A DNA stretch of 12,085 nt, taken from the NCBI GenBank assembly GCA_029935695.1, contig JAOZJV010000044.1, positions 1 to 12,085 on the forward strand, given 5' to 3'. A program made the position numbers and the translations under genes. Each line of letters begins with the position of its first letter. Position 1 is the first letter of the stretch. The stretch is from Candidatus Krumholzibacteriia bacterium. GTDB taxonomy: Bacteria; Krumholzibacteriota; Krumholzibacteriia; LZORAL124-64-63. This document shows positions 1-6,629 of this stretch, in pieces. A model generated the notes under the pieces. The model ran no database searches. It saw nothing but the letters and a program-made list of their open reading frames with translations, and was not told the origin of the DNA.

Positions 1-175
1 TCCGGAAGGTCCGTTTTTGGGGTTTTTCTATGGTGTACATGGTTCCGGGGGTCGTTGCTTTATTGCCCAAGGGCGAGGGGCTGGGTTGCGATTCCCGGAT
101 TTTTTTGACTCTTGACCCTTCTTGAAGCAATTTTCCTTCATCATACTGCTGTACTCTTCAACCGAAAGCCTCGTT
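1..175. other. Left-edge region, no assignable gene
   Basis: All three forward frames stay open from the left edge to stops near 103-122, so base composition alone cannot show whether an upstream gene ends here. On the minus strand an ATG at 40-38 opens a frame that remains open to the edge (13 codons, starting MYTIEKPQK). It could be the first codons of a divergent gene, but that is too short to support. A T-rich stretch with TTGACT and TTGACC hexamers lies at 101-117. I see no well-spaced -10 partner, so no promoter is called. Confidence 0.3.
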
Positions 176-493
176 ATGCCTTCCTTTGACAAAGGAAAAA
201 TCCAAATAGATCTGGACGACCACGGTTTCATGCTCGATCCCGACCAGTGGAACGACAAAGTAGCCGGAGCATTGGCCGCAGACGAAGGCATCTCCTCATT
301 GACCGAAGACCACTGGAAAGTCATCGACTACCTGCGGGAATTTCAGGAGGAGAAGGGCACGGCCCCGATGATCAGGGTTTTGTGCCGGGAGACGGGTTTC
401 ACTCTCAAATACATTTATGAGCTTTTTGAGAATGGACCGGCCAAGGGAGCCTGCCGGGTGGCCGGGCTTCCGAAACCCGATTCCTGTGTGTAG
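176..493 (+). CDS. dsrC: DsrC/TusE-family sulfur carrier protein (two-cysteine DsrC type)
   Basis: Small cytoplasmic protein of about 105 residues, the usual length of the DsrC/TusE family. These proteins carry sulfur as persulfide or trisulfide on C-terminal cysteines, either for dissimilatory sulfite reductase (DsrAB) or for tRNA 2-thiouridine relay (TusE). The C-terminal arm reads GACRVAGLPKPDSCV, so Cys93 and Cys104 are separated by exactly ten residues. This is the CX10C arrangement of true DsrC, whereas TusE-like members keep only the last Cys. The body has the family pattern: a DGF-like segment (DDHGFM), W near residue 23, DHWKVIDYLREF, and GFTLKYIYELF. I chose ATG 176 because it gives the normal N-terminus. 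A TTG at 122 would add 18 atypical residues. The Shine-Dalgarno is weak (GAAAG at 164-168). The stop abuts the stop of the convergent mutM. Dsr versus Tus function cannot be decided here. Confidence 0.88.
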   Translation: MPSFDKGKIQIDLDDHGFMLDPDQWNDKVAGALAADEGISSLTEDHWKVIDYLREFQEEKGTAPMIRVLCRETGFTLKYIYELFENGPAKGACRVAGLPKPDSCV

Positions 494-1312
494 TTACAAT
501 GGCTGACAATTGTTACAGAAACAACTCGACCGTCCGGCAATTTGAATACGTTCAATAGTCTCTCCACAGACATCACAAGCTTCACCACCACGACCATAAA
601 CATGCAATTTGGATTGAAAATTACCCGGCTTCCCGTGAAAATTTGTGTAGTTCATAAAAGTAGTGCCGCCATGTTTGATGGAATGCCGCAGCACTTTTTT
701 GCATACGCGCAGCACGCTCTGAAGCTGAGGTCTGGTCAGATCAACAGGTTTGGCCAGGGGATGGATTCCAGCAAGGAAGAGTGATTCATCCACGTAGATG
801 TTGCCCAGCCCGGCAGCAATTCCCTGGTCCAGCAACAAAGCTTTCATCGGTGCCTTTCGGTGGCTGATGCGCCGGTGCCATTCATTAAACCTCACCAGCA
901 ACATATCAGGCCCCACGTGGGCAATGGCCGTAGGATTGATGGGATCATCCACCAGTAGCAGCCGTCCGAATTTCCGAATATCCCGGTAATGCACCGGCAG
1001 GCCATCAAAATCAAAAATCAGATGCACGTGTTTGTCGGGAATGTAACCCTCGAGAATGAAAATCTGGCCAGTCATGCGCAAGTGGATCATCAGCTGCGCG
1101 TCCGGGCGTTTTCCATCAGTGAAATTCAAAACAAGGTATTTGCCGTGCCGGTGAACTCCATCAAGGGCTTTTCCCAACAGAGCCCGCCGTGTGGCCGTTC
1201 CACATTGGCCCAGCACTTTGGTGCATTTCACCTTCAGGCCGGTGAGGGTGCGCCCGGTCAAATGTTCGCGCAAAGCCACCGCTACGTTTTCAACTTCCGG
1301 CAGTTCGGGCAC
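494..1312 (-). CDS. mutM: Formamidopyrimidine-DNA glycosylase (Fpg/MutM)
   Basis: Bifunctional base-excision repair enzyme of 272 residues that removes 8-oxoguanine and formamidopyrimidines and nicks the abasic site. The N-terminus is MPELPEVE, with the catalytic Pro2 and Glu3 expected for Fpg. The conserved lysine of the RHGKYL motif is Lys58 (counting Met as 1). The helix-two-turn-helix segment LGNIYVDESLFLAGIHP and the NFHGKPGNFQSKLHVYGR segment are typical. The C-terminal zinc finger is intact: Cys246, Cys249, Cys266, Cys269, with Arg261 on the hairpin and an extra Cys264. The start is GTG, one base after the TGA of the djlA-like gene, so translation is probably coupled and both genes share a promoter. 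The family fits Fpg better than Nei because of the LPEVE start and the lesion-recognition segments. Confidence 0.96.
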   Translation of the reverse strand: MPELPEVENVAVALREHLTGRTLTGLKVKCTKVLGQCGTATRRALLGKALDGVHRHGKYLVLNFTDGKRPDAQLMIHLRMTGQIFILEGYIPDKHVHLIFDFDGLPVHYRDIRKFGRLLLVDDPINPTAIAHVGPDMLLVRFNEWHRRISHRKAPMKALLLDQGIAAGLGNIYVDESLFLAGIHPLAKPVDLTRPQLQSVLRVCKKVLRHSIKHGGTTFMNYTNFHGKPGNFQSKLHVYGRGGEACDVCGETIERIQIAGRSSCFCNNCQPL

Positions 1313-1313
1313 G

Positions 1314-2099
1314 TCACATGCCCCGGGCTTTTTTAACTTCTTCGTAGGCGGCGTTGATGGATTTCATTTTATCCTCGGCAAAGGTCGTGAATTCGTTACT
1401 CATGCCTTTGCTCGCCAGCACGTCCGGATGATATTCCCGGGCTAAATTACGGTAGGCTTTTTTGACTTCGTGGTCGGTGGAAGATTCGGTCACGCCCAGG
1501 ACGCTGTACGAAGCATCGAGGTTGTGGCCCGGGTTGAACATGGCAGCCGAGGCCTCATAATCGGAATCACGCAGACCCATGCTGGCGGCGATGCTGCGGA
1601 TCATGGTTTCTTCGGCAGGGTGGAAATGACCATCAGCCATGGCGATCATCATCAGCAGGGAAATCAGGTCTCTTAAACGATCCTGACGGTGGCCCATGAG
1701 CTGACGAATCTGCCGGGCAAACTCTTCGGCAGGGATGGTGGAATCGCGGGCTTCGTTGAAAATACGGGCAGCCACCTGCCGTTCCTGCTGGTCCATGTGC
1801 AGGTTGTCCCGCAGAAAATGATCAAAGGCGCGCACTTCATCAGAAGTGACCTGACCATCAGCTTTGGCCACTTTTGCAGCCAGACTGATCATCGCCAGCA
1901 TGAATGTTTGCTGGTCTTGAAGGGGGGAATACCCGGTGGATCCCGCACTTTGGCCGTAATACTGACCGCGGGCTCCCGGATGCACTTTCCCCGTCTTGAT
2001 TCCAATATTTGAACCGAGGGCGCCCCCGATGATGGCCCCGATGGGGCCTCCGACGAGCATACCCAGCCCGCCACCAATGATTGTTCCCAATAAACCCAT
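1314..2099 (-). CDS. djlA: DjlA-like membrane-anchored J-domain co-chaperone (TerB + DnaJ)
   Basis: Protein of 261 residues, close to the length of E. coli DjlA. Residues 3-33 are a glycine-rich hydrophobic segment (repeated GG, GP and GA pairs) that can anchor in the inner membrane. Residues about 60-175 form a TerB-like all-helical region with two acidic repeats (KVAKADGQVTSDE and MIAMADGHFHPAEE). Residues 195-261 are a J domain with HPD at 224-226, which is required to stimulate DnaK ATPase. Unlike canonical DnaJ, the J domain is C-terminal and there is no zinc-finger or substrate domain, as in DjlA. It is first in a two-gene minus-strand unit with mutM, and a candidate promoter lies at 2133-2162. 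The upstream Shine-Dalgarno is modest (GTGAAG). DjlA-family identification is firm; the client pathway is unknown. Confidence 0.9.
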   Translation of the reverse strand: MGLLGTIIGGGLGMLVGGPIGAIIGGALGSNIGIKTGKVHPGARGQYYGQSAGSTGYSPLQDQQTFMLAMISLAAKVAKADGQVTSDEVRAFDHFLRDNLHMDQQERQVAARIFNEARDSTIPAEEFARQIRQLMGHRQDRLRDLISLLMMIAMADGHFHPAEETMIRSIAASMGLRDSDYEASAAMFNPGHNLDASYSVLGVTESSTDHEVKKAYRNLAREYHPDVLASKGMSNEFTTFAEDKMKSINAAYEEVKKARGM

Positions 2100-2283
2100 G
2101 TGTTCTTCACTTTCGGTGGAATTTGAATCTCAATAATATGCTCAACAACAAAATCCCGCCAAGATTACTCGTTGGACTAAAGATTTATTCAAGTTCAGTT
2201 AAGGCTGGCCGATGGTTGAGTAAACAGGAGGCAGTCCAACAACAATGACTGCCACGCGAATAATTGAATGCATGGAGCGAACA
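2100..2283. other. Divergent intergenic region between djlA and the response-regulator cluster
   Basis: About 184 bases, more AT-rich than the flanking genes, separating two divergent units. It holds the candidate djlA promoter. For the plus-strand unit I find AATAAT at 2259-2264 but no convincing -35, and TTGGAC at 2172-2177 without a -10 partner, so no forward promoter is called. The in-frame ATGs at 2245 and 2272 upstream of the response regulator are not preferred starts. Confidence 0.4.
2133..2162 (-). promoter_or_regulatory. Candidate sigma70-like promoter for djlA-mutM
   Basis: Read on the minus strand, TTGGCG (2162-2157) is followed after 18 bases by TATTAT (2138-2133). These match TTGACA and TATAAT at 4/6 and 5/6. 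The predicted start would be near 2126, leaving a leader of about 26 nt before the djlA ATG. It sits in an AT-rich divergent intergenic region. This is a consensus match by eye, not proof. Confidence 0.35.
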
Positions 2284-2691
2284 ATGCACATCCTTGTCGT
2301 AGAAGACGATTTTATCAGCCGAAGGTTGCTTTGCCGATACCTCGAGCCATTTGGCGAATGCGATGTGGCGGTTAACGGTGAAGAAGCGGTGGTCGCTTTC
2401 AACGACGCTGTGGACAAGGGAACCCCCTACGATCTCATCTGCCTGGATATTATGATGCCCGGCATGGATGGACACGAAACCCTCAAGTTATTCCGCAGTC
2501 ATGAAGAAAAAAGCGGCATCAATTTGGGTCAGGGATCCAAAGTCATTATGACCACAAGCTTGCAGGATCACAAGAGCATTCGCAAAGCGTTCAAGGAAAG
2601 TGCCGATGGTTATGTAGTGAAGCCCGTGGAGAAGAAAAAGTTCCTGGCTACACTCAGCGAAATCGGTGTTGAGTTCACGATTCCCATGTAG
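2284..2691 (+). CDS. Single-domain (CheY-like) response regulator
   Basis: A stand-alone receiver domain of 135 residues with no output domain. The residues for phosphotransfer are all present: acidic pair Asp8/Asp9, phospho-acceptor Asp55 in CLDIMMPGMDG, the Thr90/Thr91 switch position in VIMTTS, and Lys113 in YVVKP. I chose ATG 2284 because GGAG at 2274-2277 lies six bases upstream and the protein then begins directly with beta-1 (MHILVVEDD). Earlier in-frame ATGs at 2245 and 2272 would add residues outside the fold. It precedes a CheR gene by 18 bases, so the two are likely co-transcribed. The partner kinase is not in the window. Output is probably by protein-protein interaction, but the target (flagellar motor, pilus or other) cannot be told. 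Confidence 0.9.
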   Translation: MHILVVEDDFISRRLLCRYLEPFGECDVAVNGEEAVVAFNDAVDKGTPYDLICLDIMMPGMDGHETLKLFRSHEEKSGINLGQGSKVIMTTSLQDHKSIRKAFKESADGYVVKPVEKKKFLATLSEIGVEFTIPM

Positions 2692-2709
2692 GAAAGGCCG
2701 GCTGTTTTT

Positions 2710-3573
2710 ATGGCAAGCAATACCATCGTTGTTCCTCCATCAGGACCAGCGGAAGCTCGTATCTCGGACCAGGAATTCGGCATGATCCGAAAATTGGTTT
2801 ACGACAATTTCGGCATCAACCTGACTGACCAGAAAAAGACTCTGGTGGTGGGGCGTTTGCAGAAGGTTCTGCGGGAGAGAAACTTTTCCACATTCAAGGA
2901 TTATTTCCAATGGGTGACCAGTGACCCCACGGGTGAGGCCCTGGATGAACTTTCCACTCGTATCTCAACCAATCATACATTTTTCAATCGTGAAAAAGCC
3001 CACTTTGAGTTTTTCTCAAACACGGTGTTGCCTGAAATCCAGGCTCGGCGTCAGCAGCAAAAAAGCAACGAGGTCCGGATTTGGTGTGCAGGCTGTTCTT
3101 CGGGGGAAGAACCCTACACGCTGATGATGCTCATCATGGAGCATTTCAAAACCAGTCTCAGCCAATGGAAACCCATCCTGCTGGCCACCGATATTTCAGC
3201 CAAGGCGCTGAAGACTGCCATGGCAGGGGTGTATCCGGCAGACCGGGTGGAGCAGTTGCCGGTTGGTTTGCGTAATAAATATTTCAACAAGCAACCTGAC
3301 GGATCCATGATTGTGAAGGACGAAGTCCGCAAGCGCATCTTCTTCCGTCGTCATAACCTGATGGACGCCACGTTCCCCTTCAAGAAAGAGTTCGACACTG
3401 TTTTTTGCCGGAACGTGATGATCTATTTTGATCGTGTAACACGCAATACTCTGGTGGCTAAATACCACAAACACACGGCCAAGGACGGGTATCTTTTCAT
3501 TGGTCATTCGGAAACACTGGGCCGTGATGAAACGGACTACAACTATGTTATGCCGGCGGTTTACAAAAAGTAG
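2710..3573 (+). CDS. cheR: CheR-type chemoreceptor glutamate O-methyltransferase
   Basis: Protein of 287 residues, the usual size for stand-alone CheR. It transfers methyl groups from S-adenosylmethionine to glutamates of methyl-accepting chemotaxis proteins, setting adaptation. Residues about 17-90 match the helical CheR N-domain (DQEFGMIRKLVYDNFGINL, then STRISTNHTFFNRE). The SAM-binding signature WCAGCSSGEEPYTL is near 124-137, followed by LATDIS and by FCRNVMIYFD in the C-domain. It ends cleanly with no added TPR or PAS domain. It lies between two single-receiver proteins with no cheA, cheB, cheW or receptor alongside. The Shine-Dalgarno is distant (GGAAAGG, about 12 bases upstream of the ATG), so expression may depend on read-through from the preceding gene. 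Confidence 0.93.
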   Translation: MASNTIVVPPSGPAEARISDQEFGMIRKLVYDNFGINLTDQKKTLVVGRLQKVLRERNFSTFKDYFQWVTSDPTGEALDELSTRISTNHTFFNREKAHFEFFSNTVLPEIQARRQQQKSNEVRIWCAGCSSGEEPYTLMMLIMEHFKTSLSQWKPILLATDISAKALKTAMAGVYPADRVEQLPVGLRNKYFNKQPDGSMIVKDEVRKRIFFRRHNLMDATFPFKKEFDTVFCRNVMIYFDRVTRNTLVAKYHKHTAKDGYLFIGHSETLGRDETDYNYVMPAVYKK

Positions 3574-3614
3574 ATCCAGCCGGGAGAGCAACGACACTTT
3601 TTTGGGAGAAAATA

Positions 3615-4001
3615 ATGTCGAAAATACTCATCGTAGACGACGATCCTGTGATGCGAAAACTACTGGCCAAAGCGGTTGCGCCTTTGAATATGTGTACCTT
3701 CTTTGCCAGCGATGGAATTCATGCCCTGGACGCCTTGCGGTGCAACAAAGATTTTGATTTGATGATCACTGACATCAGCATGCCGGTTCTGGATGGGCGC
3801 CAGTTGATCACCACGGTGAAAAATGATCCTGCCCTGGCTGATATTCCCGTTCTCATCATGAGCGGGGTTGTGGGCATGAGTGAAATTGCCGATCTGCTGG
3901 ATTTGGGGGCCTCGAAATTTATCCCCAAGCCTTTTAATATGCAAACACTGCGGGATGATGTGACAAGCACCCTCGAATGCAAGGTGTACGCTGAGTCCTG
4001 A
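3615..4001 (+). CDS. Second single-domain (CheY-like) response regulator
   Basis: Receiver-only protein of 128 residues. It has the acidic cluster Asp8-Asp10 (VDDDP), phospho-acceptor Asp53 in ITDISMPVLDG, Ser83 at the switch position (IMSG) and Lys105 in IPKPF. The start is well supported by GGGAG at 3604-3608, six bases before the ATG. It follows cheR by 41 bases and is followed by a strong terminator, so it is the last gene of the response regulator/CheR/response regulator unit. It is clearly diverged from the first receiver, with different switch residue and loops, so the two are not a recent duplication. The kinase and target are not in the window. Confidence 0.9.
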   Translation: MSKILIVDDDPVMRKLLAKAVAPLNMCTFFASDGIHALDALRCNKDFDLMITDISMPVLDGRQLITTVKNDPALADIPVLIMSGVVGMSEIADLLDLGASKFIPKPFNMQTLRDDVTSTLECKVYAES

Positions 4002-4019
4002 TCCGTATCTTCGAATGAC

Positions 4020-4082
4020 GGCCCTTTGCCAAAATCGCACCGCCTGAGCGGACGGTAGTTGGCAAGGGGCCTTTCTTGTTTT
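4020..4082 (+). terminator. Rho-independent terminator with branched hairpin
   Basis: GGCCCTTTGCCAA (4020-4032) pairs with TTGGCAAGGGGCC (4059-4071), giving a 13-bp stem with one G-U wobble. The loop holds a second small hairpin, CCGC-CTGA-GCGG (4040-4051). The stem is followed by the T-rich run CTTTCTTGTTTT. It lies 18 bases after the stop of the second response regulator and should end that transcript. Confidence 0.82.
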
Positions 4083-4087
4083 AAAAT
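4059..4087 (+). promoter_or_regulatory. Candidate sigma70-like promoter for pepF, overlapping the terminator
   Basis: TTGGCA (4059-4064) and TAAAAT (4082-4087) are separated by exactly 17 bases and each matches its consensus at 5/6. The -35 lies in the right arm of the terminator stem and the -10 just after its T-run. The predicted start near 4094 gives a leader of about 40 nt, and AGGCGG at 4122-4127 is a suitable ribosome-binding site for the pepF ATG at 4136. Confidence 0.55.
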
Positions 4088-4135
4088 CACCTTAAAGAAC
4101 ACACTTGAATTCCTTGATGAAAGGCGGATGTCCGC

Positions 4136-5974
4136 ATGCTTGAAAAACACGATTCCACCCCTGAGCCCGGTGGGGATTTGCTGGAACGCCCGGCGGTGGA
4201 CGATAAATACAAATGGCGTCTGGATCTCATCTTCCCGGATTGGGACAGCTGGGAAGAGGCTTACAAAACTTTGGAAGAGGGCCTGCCTGCCCTGGCTGGC
4301 CGCCAGGGAACTCTTGACCGGTCGGGACAGGATCTATTGCAAACCATCGAAGCCATGCACACAGCCCAGCGGTTGCTGGAAAAAACCTATGTGTTTGCGG
4401 GCATGAAGAGTGACGAAGACACCCGGCTTGGCGAAAACACCGCACGCAAGGGCCGCATCGGTAGTTTGGCCGTAGGATTCAGCGAGGCCGTCAGTTGGTT
4501 TGATTCCGAATTGCTGGCCCTTGAGCCCGACCGCCTGGCAGAACTGCTGGCTGAAGAACCAGGCCTGGAAATGTACGCGCACTTCATTGACAACATTCAG
4601 CGCGCCAGGAAGCACACCTTGCCGGCAGAGCAGGAAGCCCTGTTGGCGGGAGCCGGCCTCATGGCCCGGGGTGCATCCGAAGTATTCAATGCTTTTGATA
4701 ACGCAGATCTGGAATTGGGCGCCATCGTTGACAAGGATGGCGAAATGGTGACGTTGACCAAGGGCCGGTATTACAAATTCCTGAAAGGGACTGACCGCAG
4801 GGTGCGCAAGGACGCTTTCGAATCTTTCCTTGGGGCTTACGGCAAGTTGAAAAACACCCTGGCGGCCAACATGGACGCCAACGTTAAAAACCACGTGTTC
4901 TTTGCCCGGACCCGGGGCCATGAAGGCACTCTTGAGGCCAGTCTTCATCCGGATGCCGTTCCGCCAAAGGTGTTTCACAGTCTCATCGAAACCATTTCGG
5001 AAAATTTTGAAACACTGCACCGTTACACTGTCCTTAAAAAGCGTGTGCTCCAGTTGGATGATCTGAAGGAATACGATCTGGCGGTGGCGCTTTTTCCCGA
5101 GGGCGAATTCAAGTTCAGTTACGACGAGGCCTGTGATGTGGTGGTCAAAGCTTTTGCTCCTTTGGGCCCGGACTACGTTCAGGAAGTGAGCAAGGGCATT
5201 GCCGGCGGTTGGATCGATGTGCACGAAACAGCAGGCAAGCGCAGTGGTGGCTACAGCAATGGGGTGTATGACACCCAGCCGTACATTCTGCTGAACTGGT
5301 CAGAACAACTGGGTGATACCTTCACTTTTGCCCACGAGTTGGGCCATTCCATGCATTCGTGGCTGGCGGTGAACAACCAGCCTTTTGTGTATGGCAGTTA
5401 TCCCATTTTTACGGCAGAAGTAGCCTCGACTTTCAACGAGCTGCTGCTGATGGATCATTTGATCAAATCCAGTGAAGACAGGCAGCGCAAACTCTTCCTG
5501 CTGGACCATCATCTGGCCCAGATCAACAATACGGTGTTCCGCCAAACCATGTTCGCCGAGTTCGAATACCGCATCCACCAGATGGGCGAAGCAGGGGAAA
5601 CCCTCACCGCCGATTCCCTGGGCGCTCTGTACCAGGAAATCCTGTCGCGGTACTGGGGGAAGGAAGTGGAGTTCCATCCCACCTTGAGCCCCTTGACCTG
5701 GTCGCGAATTCCCCACTTCTTCTACAACTACTATGTGTATCAGTATGCCACGGCCTATTCGGCGGCAGTGGCCCTTTCGCGCAAGGTTTTGGCCGGGGGC
5801 GAAACTGATCGGGAGCAGTACCTGTCCATTCTGCGTTCCGGATGCAGCCGTTATCCTGTGGAAACCGTCGGTCTTGGCGGGGTGGACATGGCCACCAGTG
5901 GCCCCATGAAGGATGTGGTGACCTTGTTTGGTTCCCTCCTGGACCAGGTTGAGAACCTGTTGGATGAAGAATGA
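4136..5974 (+). CDS. pepF: M3-family zinc oligopeptidase (oligoendopeptidase F type)
   Basis: Cytoplasmic zinc metallopeptidase of 612 residues, normal for PepF, expected to cleave short peptides. The zinc motif HELGHSMHSW starts at His400 (HEXXH = 400-404, catalytic Glu401). The third ligand is probably Glu428 in FTAEVASTFNE. Other family segments are GGYSNGVYD and QPYILLNW before the motif and the YYVYQYATAYSAA segment near the C-terminus, which contributes substrate-binding tyrosines in the M3 fold. There is no signal peptide. AGGCGG lies 8 bases before the ATG. A promoter and terminator upstream separate it from the chemotaxis-like genes. Its stop is only 17 bases before the next gene, so transcription may continue into the TonB cluster. 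A role in peptide turnover is inferred from the family; nothing ties it specifically to TonB function. Confidence 0.92.
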   Translation: MLEKHDSTPEPGGDLLERPAVDDKYKWRLDLIFPDWDSWEEAYKTLEEGLPALAGRQGTLDRSGQDLLQTIEAMHTAQRLLEKTYVFAGMKSDEDTRLGENTARKGRIGSLAVGFSEAVSWFDSELLALEPDRLAELLAEEPGLEMYAHFIDNIQRARKHTLPAEQEALLAGAGLMARGASEVFNAFDNADLELGAIVDKDGEMVTLTKGRYYKFLKGTDRRVRKDAFESFLGAYGKLKNTLAANMDANVKNHVFFARTRGHEGTLEASLHPDAVPPKVFHSLIETISENFETLHRYTVLKKRVLQLDDLKEYDLAVALFPEGEFKFSYDEACDVVVKAFAPLGPDYVQEVSKGIAGGWIDVHETAGKRSGGYSNGVYDTQPYILLNWSEQLGDTFTFAHELGHSMHSWLAVNNQPFVYGSYPIFTAEVASTFNELLLMDHLIKSSEDRQRKLFLLDHHLAQINNTVFRQTMFAEFEYRIHQMGEAGETLTADSLGALYQEILSRYWGKEVEFHPTLSPLTWSRIPHFFYNYYVYQYATAYSAAVALSRKVLAGGETDREQYLSILRSGCSRYPVETVGLGGVDMATSGPMKDVVTLFGSLLDQVENLLDEE

Positions 5975-5991
5975 ATAAAACTGGAGTGATC

Positions 5992-6603
5992 ATGGTTCGC
6001 CTCATAATAATCGGTCTTTTGCTGCCCACTTTGTCGTTGGCCCAGGCCAGCAATATTGGAAATGCCGAGTCTGCCGATAATCCGGTGACCCTGAGCACAA
6101 AACCCGTCTTGTTTTCCTCCGCCGAAGGCGATTTTCGTATCACTTTCCCTTCCGGTTGTGGAAAAACAGTAACTCGGGTTCCTGCTGATGAAGCACCCGA
6201 TGTTGATGGTCAGCCTGGGATTCGCGTCACCTTCACTTTTTGCGATCGCAACCAGGAAAAAGGCGAAGGGTGTTCCGTCACTTCCTATTTTAACGTCATG
6301 GGTGCCGATGGAGGATATCCTGGTGCTGATCAGGTCATTGAACGCATGACGCTTCTGTTGAAAAGTATGAATTTGGCCATCAGGGAACAATCTCCCCTGA
6401 GCAAGAAACTGCCCGACGGAACAACCATCGAAGGCCTGGATCTGCTGGCTGCCGAACCCAGCGGAGTGGGCCAGGCCTGGCTGCGGGGCTTACTTTACGA
6501 AGGCGACATCTACATTTTGTCCGCCTGGAAAAATACGGGTAAGTTGTGGGACGATTCCGACTACATCACCTTCTTTAATTCCTTTCAGCCCGGAGCCGAA
6601 TAG
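5992..6603 (+). CDS. Secreted/periplasmic protein of unknown function
   Basis: I do not recognise this protein. It has 203 residues from the chosen start, ATG 5992, supported by GGAGTG at 5983-5988. The in-frame ATG at 5971, which overlaps the pepF stop, is less likely. The N-terminus is a signal peptide (MVRLIIIGLLLPTLSLAQA, cleavage probably near residue 19). The mature part contains FRITFPSGCGKTV, RVTFTFCDRN and GEGCSV, so three cysteines, and ends with YILSAWKNTGKLW and FFNSF. The overall pattern (an early F-x-I-x-FP strand, a late YIL strand, a closing SF) resembles small alpha/beta PsbP/DUF1795-like secreted proteins, but that is a shape impression only. It lies between pepF and the DUF3450 gene in the same direction, 26 bases before the latter, so it may be an accessory of the TonB cluster. 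Confidence 0.8.
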   Translation: MVRLIIIGLLLPTLSLAQASNIGNAESADNPVTLSTKPVLFSSAEGDFRITFPSGCGKTVTRVPADEAPDVDGQPGIRVTFTFCDRNQEKGEGCSVTSYFNVMGADGGYPGADQVIERMTLLLKSMNLAIREQSPLSKKLPDGTTIEGLDLLAAEPSGVGQAWLRGLLYEGDIYILSAWKNTGKLWDDSDYITFFNSFQPGAE

Positions 6604-6629
6604 AAACCGGTGTCCAGACGGGAAATTCA

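Noticed and set aside
38..40. Divergent minus-strand gene starting at the left edge
   Set aside because: Only 13 codons are visible and there is no convincing ribosome-binding site, so it cannot be supported.
122..175. N-terminal extension of DsrC from the TTG at 122 with a hydrophobic stretch
   Set aside because: The added 18 residues are absent from the family and would look like a membrane or signal segment on a cytoplasmic protein. ATG 176 gives the standard length.
2177..2215. Possible flagellar sigma28 promoter (TAAA ... GCCGATGG) upstream of the first response regulator
   Set aside because: The two elements are 26 bases apart, not about 15, and the -10 matches only partly.
4334..5224. 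Long open frame of about 296 codons on the minus strand inside pepF
   Set aside because: It lies wholly antisense to a clear M3 peptidase, its translation has no recognisable domain, and it has no ribosome-binding site. It is a composition effect.
5971..5991. ATGA-overlap start for the secreted protein
   Set aside because: It would put seven extra residues before a good signal peptide, while ATG 5992 has a well-placed GGAG.
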